From NCBI GenBank assembly GCA_964030475.1, contig CAXIPT010000006.1:1916817-1980816 (forward strand): DNA of 64,000 nt, given 5' to 3'. Below are positions 44,149 through 56,695 of this stretch, piece after piece. The first letter of the stretch is position 1; every line of letters begins with the position of its first letter. Both the position numbers and the translations under genes were made by a program. This stretch comes from Tethya wilhelma (lineage: Eukaryota; Porifera; Demospongiae; Tethyida; Tethyidae). The notes under the pieces are model-generated. The model ran no database searches and was not told the DNA's origin. It worked only from the letters and a program-made list of their open reading frames with translations.

Positions 44149-45337
44149 TCAAAGAATTGAGTTAATAAGTGATGAGTACCATGCAGGTTTTCGGATTCCC
44201 TGAGATGGTTCATCCAGTATGACTTCTTGCAGGAAGAGGAGTGTTCCAGCTGCTGGACCAGACTTCGGGTAGCTTACAAAGAACCCATAATAACTCGCCA
44301 GCAGGGCTATTAGACCTTCAACAATAGTGAACTCAAATACTATTCTTTTCTCAGAAACGATAAATCCCTGTTTGGTAGCACCAGTACCAGCACCAGCACC
44401 AGTTCCCCTCAGTTTGCGGTCTAGTATTTGTAGTGCTTGATGTGATGCGCTCTCTCCATCCATCTTCTCAACACTTTCAAGAGCAAGTAGAGTCGGGATG
44501 AACTGTGACCATCTAGCTCTCATAGTCTGTACAGCACTGTCAGAAACCATGGCTGAGAATTTGGCAAGAATCTACATGAATAATATACTGTCACAGTGTA
44601 TATAGGTCAACTACTGTTTACTTGTAAATTTCAGAAAATGTGTGTGTTATATACTTACAATTCCTGGTGGTTAGATATTGCTCAAGTTTTAACTGCTACT
44701 TTATTATACATACTTGTTAAACTTTGTATATAAATGTGGGGAAAAAACAGCATTGAATGAATGTGTGTGTGTGTATATGTTCAAGTTTCTGGTGGTTAGA
44801 TAATGTTCAAGTTTTTTTGTTACTAAAAGTTCCTGCTCCAAATAAACTGAAGTTAGCTTCAATGTTCCATAGTCTATTCTTGGTGCATACTCAAGCAGTG
44901 GTCGTCTTGAAGCCAGTGAGAATAACACCGTCTCTAGTATCACATATTAAGAAAAGTCTTCCATTCAGTTAACGACTCGCTAGTACCAGTTGTCACCTAG
45001 AATGTCCTCAAGATCTTGGTATTGAGATACGGTGTACACTTCTTTCATTGGCCCATTTTTCTTTACTCCCTTCTCCTTGAGAAGCCAAGTTCATTAAATG
45101 GAGAACAAGTTTTCTCTTCATGTGTGAAAGATGGTTTTGTCCACTGTAGCTTAGGTCTCCACTGATCATGCTTGCTATCATATCCACTTTAACAGTATCT
45201 CTTCCTTCTTCAATAACTTCAATTTCAAACTTGTCTGCTGCTCTTCTTCTATTACTGGGAATGGTTATTGCCTTTGAAGAGGTAGCTTCAATACTTTGTA
45301 AGGATTGTGTTCTTTCTCGAATCTTTATGGTTTTCAT
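44149..45337 (-). CDS. Hypothetical gene remnant, possibly SAMD3-like family
   Basis: Minus-strand open pieces at 45337-45008, about 44943-44800 and 44569-44149 appear to be consecutive exons; the last has an acceptor (tgtag) at 44,570-44,574. The C-terminal piece includes MRARWSQFIPTLLALE and, near its end, a block around YYGFFVSYPKSG. This resembles the C-terminal region of large SAMD3-like proteins that are repetitive in fish and cnidarian genomes. No catalytic motif is seen. The N-terminus and exact splicing are uncertain; it may be a decayed copy. Confidence 0.35.
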
Positions 45338-45586
45338 AATTGTACTAAAGGTTTCATCTACTATATAGAAAGTTGGAACAACTTCCTTTGTACTATACTA
45401 GATTGTGCAGTGTGTGAGTGTGGGTGTGGGGGGGGGGGGAGTTGCTGGATTCATTTGTTAACTTTTCAGGAAGCTATTGGAATCATGTGTAAATCAACCT
45501 TAAAGCTAATCATAGCTAAAAAATTGTAGGGCTAGTCAGTAAATACTTTTAGATATAAAGCAAATCTTTAAAAATGTGACAACCTC

Positions 45587-45684
45587 GTTAATGTAATGAT
45601 ATGCAAAAATTCATGTTCAAGTACAAGATTGTACCAGCATTATCTTGTACTTGAACGTGAACTATTGCATATCATTATATTAAC
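45587..45684. mobile_element. Hairpin MITE
   Basis: GTTAATGTAATGATATGCAA through TTCAAGTACAAGA is mirrored on the right with few mismatches around a 14-nt loop. It touches the next MITE. Confidence 0.75.
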
Positions 45685-45960
45685 AAGTAAAAAAAAAAAC
45701 ATTGGAAATGTAATGAGACACAGGAATGGCTATGTCGTAAAAAGAACGCAAACAAGATGGAATGGCTGTTAGAGTGTGTGCAGAATTTTTCCTGTATGGG
45801 CTGCATTTAACAATCTCCTTATTGAGTCTCTCATTTTAATTTGCCCACAGGAAGAATTCCTTACACACTATAACAGCCATTCCATCTTGTTTGCGTTCTT
45901 TTCACGATTTAGCCATTCCTGTGTCTCATTACATTTCCAATGTTTTTTTTTTTACTTGTT
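45684..45960. mobile_element. MITE family A, copy 2
   Basis: Arms AACAAGTAAAAA, GGAAATGTAATGAGACACAG and AACAAGATGGAATGGCTG are matched in reverse at the right end. The similarity with copy 1 extends about 40 bp past the right arm (ATTCTACAAATTACATTTGA), so the true element may be slightly longer. Confidence 0.8.
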
Positions 45961-46254
45961 TGTTCTCATTTTCCCATAATTCTACAAATTACATTTGAGT
46001 TAGTCTGTGTAGTTAGTAGTCTGGCAAGCCAGCAACTGAGCCAGCGGCGGGCTGCTGACCTGGTAAGTTGTGTAGCCTACTTGATACTTAAGTGAAACAC
46101 ACATCTAAGTCATTTGGAGGCAGGAGCTGTATCATAAGATTTACTTGCCTTTCTATATGTTATGATAATCAAAGTCCTGATTCATCTCTTAAGAAGAGCA
46201 ACCAGGTATCACAAAATAGTTCCAGGTAACTTCAGTGCATTTAATTCCAAATAA

Positions 46255-46653
46255 NNNNNNNNNNNNNNNNNNNNNNNNNNNNNNNNNNNNNNNNNNNNNN
46301 NNNNNNNNNNNNNNNNNNNNNNNNNNNNNNNNNNNNNNNNNNNNNNNNNNNNNNNNNNNNNNNNNNNNNNNNNNNNNNNNNNNNNNNNNNNNNNNNNNNN
46401 NNNNNNNNNNNNNNNNNNNNNNNNNNNNNNNNNNNNNNNNNNNNNNNNNNNNNNNNNNNNNNNNNNNNNNNNNNNNNNNNNNNNNNNNNNNNNNNNNNNN
46501 NNNNNNNNNNNNNNNNNNNNNNNNNNNNNNNNNNNNNNNNNNNNNNNNNNNNNNNNNNNNNNNNNNNNNNNNNNNNNNNNNNNNNNNNNNNNNNNNNNNN
46601 NNNNNNNNNNNNNNNNNNNNNNNNNNNNNNNNNNNNNNNNNNNNNNNNNNNNN
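46255..46653. other. Assembly gap (399 N)
   Basis: A run of N. Open frames reported across it have no meaning. The right edge starts within a repeat related to family C. Confidence 0.98.
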
Positions 46654-46765
46654 TTTAGTGCCAAGCGCTCAGTTTTTGCAGAGTTATTCGCGTGAATATT
46701 TGTATTGCGCTAATGGGCCATCCGTGCCATTCCTGTGTACCCAGTACTACTGTACTGGGAATAAG
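46654..46765 (-). repeat. Remnant of repeat family C beside the gap
   Basis: TTTGTATTGCGCTAATGGGC and the following GCCATTCCTG parallel 25,425-25,470 in order. The gap probably lies in this repeat. Confidence 0.5.
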
Positions 46766-47823
46766 GTTTTTATCCACTGTTTCAACAATTGTGGGTGGTA
46801 TACAATCTATAAGCTCACAGAATCCTGGCAGCTAGTGACCAATACAAAGACTACACTAGCTATCTGTACTTACTAAATTGGTTCTGTTTGGCCAACCATT
46901 AGGGGTAAGGTCTCTGACTTGTGTGGCTTTCCCAAAAGTTAATATGGTGCATGATGTGTCAATTGACCAGCTTATAGTAAAGGCTTAGCTACAGTGTACA
47001 TATGCACATCAATCAGCATGGATTATAAATCCTTTACGTACACATTTTCTAGCTTCATAAATGCAGTTTTGAGGATCAAGGTTAGTTGCACAAATAGTGA
47101 ATTGCAGTGGACAGTTTAAGCTTTAAATGTGCTACTTTTTGTTAAAAAACAGCGAAGGAGAAGGGGCTGTATATTGATAAATTTTTGACAAGTTTACATG
47201 ATTGACTGTTTACCCCAAAAAATCAATAAACAGTCCGGGTCATAAGATTGCACTACTAAACTAAGGAAAAAACTGTCCCTGTTAATGATATACATATTCA
47301 GTCTTTCATTGACATCTCTGGCATGTAATTTCTTACCTAGGTGCCCACCTCCTCCAGAGGAATACGTAACAATGGCAAAGAGAGAGGAAAGCAGATTATA
47401 AACATTAAACTGTTCTTTAAAATATTTGTAGTCATCAATTTTTTTGTGTTATTGTACAGATATTATAAAATGTAAACTAAAAATGTTTTCCACAATTAGC
47501 ATGGGTCTTAGCTCAAGTGAGATAGTTTTAATGCTTGTGTACAGTGGTTCAAATTTGAACACTAGATGTTAATGTATGTGTGTGTGGAATTCAGTTCACA
47601 TGGAGTAGCTTTTTGGGCCGTGTGACCACATAGTTTGTAGTTATTGGCTAAAATTACACCAGTGTGTTTTTCTTAATGTGTATATAGAACTGAGAGTGTT
47701 GTTTGGACCTGTCAACTTGGTTTTAGTGCTGTCGTCAGGTAACATAGGAGTTGTATATACGCTCGATATTGAATTCGGTTCACATGGAGTAACTTTTTGG
47801 GCCGTGTTCCACATAGTTTATAG
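46766..47823. other. Stretch without recognised gene
   Basis: About 47,588-47,640 and 47,770-47,825 repeat the words TTCACATGGAGTA, TTTTTGGGCCGTG and CACATAGTTT, a short direct duplication. Nothing else is identified. Confidence 0.45.
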
Positions 47824-48066
47824 TTATTGGAGGAGAGTATGTCTCCAATAGCCATCACGCATGTAACAGCTCAAAAAATCTCTGTATATTGTCTGAAGAC
47901 CACTGTGAAGGCTGTGGATTGAGGTCTTGGCACTCTGAAACATGAGATTTAAATCTGTGAACTTTGGGAGCACAAAATCAAGAAAATAGAAATACAACTT
48001 CCAAATAGGGTTCTGCAATTGACTCAAGATCTTTTGAGACACAAGTAGGTTATCCTGGTCTACCAC
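47824..48066 (-). mobile_element. hAT-like transposase fragment
   Basis: An 80-codon frame includes FLDFVLPKFTDLNLMFQS and IHSLHSGLQTIY. This is the part of a hAT-type transposase-derived protein that precedes the C-terminal dimerisation region in several invertebrate copies. No catalytic part or ends are seen. Confidence 0.5.
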
Positions 48067-48119
48067 AGCTTGGAAATAGTCCTAGCCTATTAGGTAGAAA
48101 TTGGCTCCAACATGTAAAG

Positions 48120-48350
48120 TTGAGATCAATTGTATCCGGAACAAGTCATTGCAAGAGATCGTCACAGAAAGTTGTCGAAGAGGGATTAAGAAAGATACGT
48201 GGATATGAAGCCAAGATCCATGTTGATCCCAATGCTCAGCCTCAGTTTCACCATCCACGATCTGTACCTTATGCATTAGGTAGCATGGTGGAGGACGAGT
48301 TGGATTGTCTTGTGGCAGAGGGTACTCTTGAACCAGCTCTGGCAAGATAA
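48120..48350 (+). mobile_element. Ty3/gypsy pol fragment (start of reverse transcriptase)
   Basis: The block AKIHVDPNAQPQFHHPRSVP followed by VEDELDCLVAEGTLEP is the conserved entry to the gypsy reverse transcriptase. The fragment ends just where a repeat begins, and no further pol sequence follows. Confidence 0.75.
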
Positions 48351-48525
48351 GGACCGGCTCCCTATTTAAGGAAAAAAATTGTCCGAACTAAGAATGTCTT
48401 TATTGTTTAACATGCTCTCACCATGGTAATGCATGTGAACCGAACAGCCTTAATGATTTTCCCTGGTTACCAGAGTCACATGACAAATCTCAATATGAAT
48501 ATTCATGAAAACATTTTTAACACTT

Positions 48526-49202
48526 AGTGGACGGGTTAAATTAATGACCTTTGAACCCTAAATACGGGTACAAAATTTATACGCGTGTGCAAGCGTAAGT
48601 GCAACTTCAGCACTTTCTTTTGGCAGGAAGCTTGTATTTGTGAACTTTGAACTAGCTGTGCAGACAGGAAACGTATTGCCCTACTTAGATATGAGCTACT
48701 AACATAAACCCTGAAATGGGCATGGCGCTATAGGCTCATAAAGCGACAAAGGTCACGATCACGACCATCACTTTTAGTAGCTTGTTTTCTCCAGAGTCCT
48801 ACAGAGCACAAGGTTAGTACATTATATATTACTGCAGGGATAGCTAGGCTATAAGGCTATACCATCACTTTTGGGATTTAGTTAGGCTAGCTAGTTTTTC
48901 ACTTATAAGTCTGTCATGGTCGCGTTAGTCGCGATCGCGATTTTCGGTTTTAGTTTCTCGTTTTCTCCATGGTCTTAGCTAGTAGAGGCATAGTACTTGC
49001 TATGTTAGTGCAGCAATAGCTAGACTATATGACCATAACATCGCTTTTGTAACTCTGTTCAACTAGCTGACAAAAAAGCCTAAGACGCTAAGCTTTGTAT
49101 TATAATTATACGCGTCACGGAAACGTGACAATCGTCGTCCGGAAGTGGTACGTATTAATAATTATGTCACGGATTCGTGACAATTGTCCTCTAAGTGTTA
49201 AA
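48526..49202. mobile_element. Non-autonomous transposon, about 680 bp
   Basis: The ends TTTAACACTTAGTGGAC and the complement of GTCCTCTAAGTGTTAAA differ at one base. Two GTCACGGA(A/T)(A/T)CGTGACAAT-like words lie near the right end (about 49,116 and 49,167). It may be nested within a longer unit, because TAAGGACCGG at 48,350 and CTGGTCCTTA at 49,418 are also inverted. Confidence 0.6.
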
Positions 49203-52200
49203 GACAGAAATGAATGCAGTTGCCATGGCAACCAAATATTTTTGTTATAGTACTATATTTATATTCATTAGTATCATGTTGCCATGGAGAGATATGCAGC
49301 ACTTTCCATTTAATGCACACAAAATTTACTGACATGTCCTACTTCTTCAAGCTGTAGCTTAATGACCGTGAGCTATCTTAGAAGGGAGGAATGTGGTTTT
49401 ATTGTGCATATCATGGACTGGTCCTTAATCTTTATTATTGTTTGTGGTGACATCATTACTTCCTTACTATTTAATGTTCTGTTTGTGTAAATTGTATCAG
49501 TTGAGTTGTTGCCATGCTCAAAGTATTATTAAAGTTATTTAGTCTATGAGTATTGCATGTTGCTATAATACTTCTCTACAGGAATGCCTGCATGTGGTGG
49601 AAAAGAGTGTGGTAACTCTACGCATTTATCCTTAGACAGGAAGGTTATTAGTAAGGTTTGTGTAGTCTCTGGATCTGATCTGCATGTCTGCAGTACGTGT
49701 CCAAATATACATTTGGAGCAGTGTTATAGAGACTAATGTATTGTTTTGTTGTTCAACGACAAGTATGAGTGTGTTAATTGAATTCTAATATGTGACCCCA
49801 ATACATCACCATGTGAGTTGATCATGTACACCGCTTGCCAGCTCAGCAAATGCGCACTCATGATGTATACCTCTCTGGTTGAGTGTTTCCATTTACATGC
49901 CCTCACAGGCCACTGCAGAGTTTACTAACCCTAAGTCATGCTTTCTAAAACTCTTATGTGGGCTAATAGCAGACATGTTGTGGTAGAATAAAAAGTTCTG
50001 CTCTGTGGCCACACACAAACTTAGTGTCGGATGTGTAGAGGAATATCTCACTAATATTCTTGTCAGGTTGTGTTTGGTGGTTGCCCTGGGACCACACAAT
50101 AGCAAATTTGCCCTAGCCCACATAACTAACATCAGCATGTAGTATACTAGTGTAATTATGCACACATCTTAGCATTATACAGAACTATGCATGCAGACAG
50201 ATATGTGATGTGTGGTTTGAACTAGGTTACTAAGTATTGTTATCCTTTTCCTTCTACAAGGTGATTGATTTACGTCGTAAATACATGTGTACACTTCATA
50301 CTCATAACACTACAAAGTACACATAGTAACCAGAAGTTATGTTTGTTGGCTTTGAAAATTATTAATTTTCTGTTGGCATAATGTAATCATGAATTTGAAA
50401 TTATAAGTGATCAATGAATGAGAATCTGATACTAGTTAGTTACTCTATCAGTACTTTGCAGTATGTTAGACTTTCTCACAATCGTCAGATACATCTAAAC
50501 CTGACTTCATGCGGGTGGTCAATTAGTTGTACTGGCACTCTTCTGACAAACACCAGTTATATCTTGGGGTAAACCCTACTTTGTAAAAGCAATTTGGTAA
50601 ACACAATAATCATATTAAATTTGAACTAACCAGAACACTTCGAATGGCATTGACTGGCCCCAACAAGGTTGTTATTAGTATGTAGAACATTAGCTTCATA
50701 CACAGAGATGCATTTGGCTATATATAGTATGCCATAATGCGTGTGTAGATAAAATCAATATGCATAACACTGTACAATGTCATGGTTGTGGTCCAGTAAA
50801 TAGTTTATCTTTCTCACTGCTTACTGGCAATACTTGGAGGAACTCAGCTGGCATTTCGGATTGATCACAGTTCTTTGTTTTTTGTTCCAGATAGCCAGAA
50901 GTCCGGGTTGAGGGGGTCCGTTTCTTCACTGTGAGACATAGGTTGAGTTTTTACTCACTTGGAGACTAGTGGTTAGTGGTTTTGGTGAGGCTTTTTATAC
51001 TGTGGCTTTGGTTTGAAATTTAACCTGTTAGTCTGCTACATAACCAGTTTGGATGTATGTTTTTGTGTTATTGCACCTTGGGGCTGTCTGTTGCTATGTT
51101 TCTGATATGTGTGTTACGTTGTTAATAGTTTTTCTACGTAGTTGTAGATGGGCTTTATATAGGTTCTATTGAGCTTCTGGTGTTCTTGACTCGTGGTGCT
51201 GTAATGGTATTTAGTTAAAGGTATAGGCTGGTAGCCAGAACCATCCACGAAATTTAACAAACCACGTGATGCAGGCAGGGCATTAGTTATCCAACACATG
51301 TAATCATGCGTGCTTTTGATTGACTTGGTTGTAAGAATTTTTCTCAATACAGGATACTTGGGCAGATATTAGTAAAATGTACGGTGAAACCTCTAGAACA
51401 AATGAAATGCTATTGTAATAAACTTAACAAGAGCAAGAAAATGAAGATCGTGCATGCAACAGTTCACTGTTTGTAGTCAGACACAAGCTTATGTTCAGTG
51501 TGAACAACAGTTCAAGAATGAAAGTGAGTGCTGTAGCTTATGACTTCCAGTAACTTCATTCCCAGTAACAACTTGTGTGTCTGTAAAACAAAGGTTTCAG
51601 TCACACTGGCAAACAGTGGGCTTTCAGTCTCCTCCACGTAAGGCTTTACAACCATAACAGCACCATTCTTAATGTGCACACCATTTATCTTGACTCAGTT
51701 GGCTCTGTAAAGGATTGCATGTAAACATAAACAATGATAAGTACATCAATCAATAGCTAGCTAGCTTAAAGAAATGTTCAGATTAATAAATACAGGAGCT
51801 GACAATAATAGAGTACTTGTATTCACTTATGGCAAATGGTATGAATTTCACTGTGTGTGTGTGTGTTTATTACCTGGCCTGCTACTTGTCTTGCAGTAAA
51901 TCATCATCCTGTACCACGTAGCACTGATACCGCAGATGACGGAATGCCAACGAATGGGAAAGGTTGCCCCATATTGATGCCTGGCTTCAAATGCATACTC
52001 CAGTGCCTTACCATTGGCCCCACACTGAGTGTAAGCGAAGAAAAAAAATCATATTCTGTAACTTACTCCTCAATGTGTCCTAGCACATACAACAGGTAGT
52101 GCAGTTTAGGAATAAAAGAGTCTCCTGTGTAAAGAGTAGTAAAGGGAGAGAGGTTGGATTCAATAAGTAACTTCTAGCAGTGTAGGAGAATTCTTGTGAA

Positions 52201-52601
52201 AAATCAGGGCACAGCTAACTGCTTGAGGTAGCGGGTCTGGTGGGCATTTTCTTGTTTAACATAGTACCCAATCATTACAGGAAGTAGCCAACCAAATGTC
52301 CAAATTTCAGAAGCTACAAAATATATTGCTGATATGTAGAGGACTACAGATAATTGATCATGAGCATGCTACATACATATGTATACTTCATACTCCTAAC
52401 ACTACAAAGTAGACAGAGCACCCAAAAGTTGGCTTTCTATTATTATAATTATTATTACTATTTTGTCAAATACACCACAGGTGCAACAGGGATGGGAGAG
52501 AGGGAATAAAAACAAACTAAACTAAACAAAACTAAACCAAAGAAACATAAGTTACAGAGGAGATCTTTGATCTAGTTCTGAGAGCTATGGGAAACCAAGA
52601 G
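49203..52601. other. Gene-poor stretch of 3.4 kb
   Basis: Contains a short direct repeat (ACTTCATACTC, then AACACTACAAAGTA) at about 50,289 and 52,386. About 51,500-51,700 on the minus strand reads as a possible protein fragment (NGVHIKNGAVMVV, then SYSTHFHSFEL). It resembles a small domain that recurs in zinc-finger-like mobile genes of fish and cnidarians, but support is weak. No other coding sequence is recognised. Confidence 0.4.
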
Positions 52602-55600
52602 CAGTGGCGGATCTAGGATTATAGGAAGGGTTTTTCCAAGTGCTAGGGCTAGGTGCCTAGCCGCGTAAGCGGCCCATGCTAGGGGGGTCTGGGGGCATGC
52701 CCCCCCAAAAAATTTTTGAAAAATGGATGCCCTGAGACGCGTTTTCTTGCACTCTGAGCGCACCTGTGCTGCTTCGCTGACAGTTCCGTCACGGTGTGGA
52801 TTCTATTGTTCTTTGCTGCATGCGCATATATGCGCAAACGTGCAAAAGCGTACATCTCACATGCGCGCGCCATGCGCCACACGCTAAATATTAACTATAC
52901 TTTTGAACTTTGAACTACGTACACAACAAGCTGCTGCCTCAGTCCTATGGTTACCTGTCAACTCAAAGGAGTGAATGTCTTTCAAAAGTAAGTTAGTGAT
53001 AAACTCAAGTTGAATAAATTAAATGCTTATCATACAGTGACTAAATTTAACACACAGCTGTTTAGTCGGACAAAACAAAGGGCATCTTCATTCTTCTTGG
53101 GTGAAGTTTGTGCAAAAGTTCTCACAAGTTCCTGCATAGCATCTGGTGAAGAGTGTAATTTCTCACAAGCTGAACGGTTGATCTTCATGTGAACTAAGCC
53201 ACTAAGGCGATCACCAGAGCGGAAGGTTGTTTTTATAAGTTTCAATTGACTGAAACTACGCTCACATTCACAAGATGTCACTGGGAGTGTCAAAGCAAGC
53301 TGGAGGAGGATCTTTATATTTGGGAATGAAGTGACATCACAAGATTGCAAAGTGTCTACCAATTTTGAGGGAACCTGTGATTCACTACTCTGGGATTCGA
53401 TCTTCCACTTCCTGGCCCACATCTGAAATTCAGTGGGAAACATGACTGGATGAGGTAAATCATCCTTATAAAAGTCAACTGCCTGTGCTAGCTCTGGACT
53501 GATATCCGCATCATGTCGGACTCGTGTTGGCAAAAGATAAAGAAGGCCTACAACGTGAGCTGATTCATTGTTGAAGCGATCTTTCAGTTCAGCAATCACA
53601 TGAGATAAGAACTCATTGTAGTGGGAGATTCAATAGTAGTCCTCTATACTCGTCACATCAACATTGCTTCTTATGACTCGGACATCTCACAACTCTTGGC
53701 TGGCTGAGTTCAAAGTCACTACCATGAAGTTCCTGACCAAGTTTGGTGGTTTCTTCAAAAATCTTACCAAATTCTCTCTCTGAGTTGTCTCTCATGGACT
53801 TGATGGTTGAACGAACACTATCTACCTCTTTATATGCACTAAGAACATCAATGGCACGTTGCTGTAGCTTGACAGTGAGAGTCCGAAGATTTGAAAGAAC
53901 CTCAAGAAGAATCTTGAAGCACACCAAGAAAGATGAAGACTCTAACTGATAAAGAAAGCTGTTGGCCTTGGTGATGGTATCTGTATCCCATCTCCAGTCA
54001 GTACCTAGGCTCTCATAGAGACGTGGGGATGTTATGGCTTGGAGAGCTATATGGACAGCTGGAAGAAACTCTAAAAAAAACTGTATATGAGTCGATCCGC
54101 TGAATCCATCTCGTCCGACAAGCATCCTTCAACTTCTTGGCTTTTGGTGGAGAAGCAAAGCCTTGTCGAGTAGCCGCTGCCTCTTGGCTGAGTAATTGAA
54201 AAATCTTGCCATTTCTCCTATGTATGCCTCAGTATTCTTAAAAGCCTGGACACCACATGCAGAGACAATGGCAAGATTCAATCTATGGGCAGCACAATGA
54301 AAATAGACTGCTAATGGGGCTTCTGCTTGGATGAGAGATCTACATCCAGCTGCAGCACCAGACATGTTGGAGGCCCCATCATAATACTGGCCACGCAAGT
54401 TTGAATGTGATAAGCCCCAAGCTCGTATGCAATGTAGAATTACACTTGCAAGAGCCTGGCCAGTGATTCTCTCCACCTCAACAAAATCAATAAATGATTC
54501 GTGAACAATACCATCAAGGACATATCGTATGGCAATGGATAGCTGCTCTTTGTTGGACACATCACTCACATCATCTGCTATCACTGTAAAACTACGCCTT
54601 CTCAATCTGCCTAAGTATGTCACTCTGAATCCTTGAACCAATGACACGGACTAATTCGTTCTGGATGGTTTTGGAGGTGTAGATGGCATTCCTAGGAGCA
54701 GATTTGAGATGTTTTCTTAGAATTTCATCAATCTCTGCTCGGAAACGAACTATAGCTCGATGAAGTTCCCACGGTTGTCTGTCTCGGTTTCATCCCACAC
54801 AATGTTGTCATCTCGGTGGCCATGAAGAGCAAGCCCCTGCTTCCCACAAAACATCACAATACGCAGTAGTGACTCTATCACTCTCTTATTGTTATCCATT
54901 GTTTTCTGGAGCTGTGTGTTGAGTTGAGTAGCTACTGTTAGTGATGGATTCTTATAGCGTGTCAAAAATTCATTCATTAATTTTTGGTAAGCGAATTGAA
55001 TTTGCATGATATTCTAACCCAGCATGTAAATTCATTGCCTGAGTTTTCTTTACCCATGTGTTAAATGGTTTTCGTACAAATTGACCAGACGATTGACCAC
55101 CAACTTTTTCAGGTCCAAAAAATGCACATGCTCGGCAAAATCTACATGTTTACTCTAGTGCAACCATGGATGTTGCCTCAACCACTCTGGTTAAAAATGG
55201 CGATACGAGCCTGTCGTATAGGGACGTGTGCGAGGATAGACAGAAGGATCTAGACTAGGGTTGGTAGTGAGGATACGATACTTTTCCTCTCTGCTGAGTT
55301 TCTGCAAATCAATGCCGGAATCTAGCAGCTTGCCCATATCACATTCTGCAGCAATGCTACTTGCCGTTGGTGTTGTAGAAGAGGAAGTCGGGCCTAAAAT
55401 GTTTATAATAATAATAATAATGAAATATTGTGAAAATATTTATTACCCACTGTAAACAACTGTGTGTGATATAAAGTTTGTAATACTCACTCTCAGCAAT
55501 GGAAGAAACTTCCTCTGCTGGTGTACTTGGTGTGATGACCAACGGTGTGTGACCTGCATCTGGGTTGGGGCTTTCACTAGATGGGCCACTGGCTTGATCT

Positions 55601-56208
55601 GGAAGTGGTGTTATGGTCAGTTGACTTATTAGCTAGCTACTTCAAGCAACATTCTCACCACTTTTGCTCTTCTTGGTGGTTGTGAAAAATGAAGAAATAT
55701 CTGCTTGCTTTCTCTTTCTCTGAGGCTCCATTTTAGTACAGCTGCTGAGCTGTTTAGCAATTACTATGGTTCAGTGCCATGTGCTTAGCTAAATGTGCTT
55801 ATTATTAACTTCATGGTTGTGTGAATGCATTGGTAGCTTAGTGTTTGTGGTAACAGTACACTGCAGTAATACCACAGATGGGTATTGTTAGACCGCGCAC
55901 GCGTGTGCACCTTGGACTCTGTACCATAATTGTACTCTATCTAAATAAATGAACATTCAAGTAATTTCATAATAAGTATTGTGCTAGCTAGCTACGTGCA
56001 GTACAGAGTATGCATGCTGCCGGCTACGGTACTGTGACCATGATAGCTAGCTAGTAGCTACAGCTAGCCGCGCTGAAGACTGCTTCAATTGCACACAGAG
56101 TTCAGGCGCTTTGTATAAGGCAGCCACTGAGTATTAAAATTTGTGTTTCAAGTCTGCTAAAAGGGGGTTTCCACGGAAACTACGGAAACCCCTCTGGATC
56201 CGCCACTG
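52602..56208 (-). mobile_element. hAT transposon (TTF/ZMYM1-like), 3,607 bp, 5-bp target duplication
   Basis: The ends CAGTGGCGGATCTAGG and the complement of GGATCCGCCACTG form the inverted repeat. AAGAG stands on both sides (52,597-52,601 and 56,209-56,213). The transposase is on the minus strand. Near the left end is a GC-rich palindrome-like block (GGGGGCATGCCCCCCC). Confidence 0.85.
53030..55731 (-). pseudogene. hAT transposase with TTF-type zinc finger, decayed
   Basis: It starts with MEPQRKRKQADISSFF at 55,731; a donor after KSKSG and a second small exon (about 55,590-55,490) follow. A TTF-type finger region (RHF, EWL, HPWL, FCRACAFFGPEK) is at about 55,190-55,060. The core comes next: residues around VIADDVSDVSNKEQ, then YDGASNMSGAAAGC and HCAAHRLNLA. 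The dimerisation region ends with CECERSFSQLKLIKT near 53,265. In-frame stops lie in the TTF part (near 55,155-55,190), and frame changes occur near 54,650, 54,128 and 53,640. The copy is probably inactive in this reading. Confidence 0.8.
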
Positions 56209-56213
56209 AAGAG

Positions 56214-56695
56214 TCACCATGACATTTACTTTCAACTGCAAGGCCTGGCTCACCATCTCTCTCAACGAACTCCACAGTAGTAATTGAGCTAGCTGGTATC
56301 ACTCCCACATTAGCTGACTCATTATCACTGGCCGCTTGAATACTACTTTCCGAGGCTGTAAACTTGATAAGTGACCAAGTAAACAAACCATCTACAGGCT
56401 TATCTTCCACATGTTCGTAGTAGAACACGTCCTGGACAACATCAATAGATGAATCGTCCAAGCTCACTAGCTTAGCAGCAGCCCCATCAGGCTCCAACAA
56501 CAGTACATCATCAGACACACTAGCAGCAACTGCATCAGCTATATTCATTAATTTGTCTTGAACCTGGAAACCAACATCTTCACCAACCACAATGTTCATG
56601 TGGGTTTCAATCATGTCTGTATCCTGGTGAGCATTAATAAGAGGGGTACTATTACTGCTATTCGATCCATTGAAGGGTGGCCACCTTCTCTCCAC
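56214..56695 (-). CDS. ORF cut by the hAT insertion, function unknown
   Basis: A minus-strand frame begins MERRWPPFNGSNSSNS and runs about 160 codons before entering the hAT end, where the reading becomes VADPEGFP from the transposon itself. It is acidic, with no recognised domain. If the insertion is ignored, the host frame continues on the far side (below 52,597) for about 18 codons to a stop. It may be a single-exon gene or the first exon of one. Confidence 0.4.

Noticed and set aside
44704..44972. Direct repeat of a GGTGGTTAGATA-type word near 44.65 and 44.79 kb
   Set aside because: Too short and isolated to call an element.
46209..46876. Long open frames across 46.2-46.9 kb
   Set aside because: They consist almost entirely of N from the assembly gap.
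48350..49430. Outer TAAGGACCGG/CTGGTCCTTA inverted pair as a 1.1-kb element
   Set aside because: Only about ten matching bases with a mismatch, so it is mentioned only as a possibility next to the better-supported inner element.
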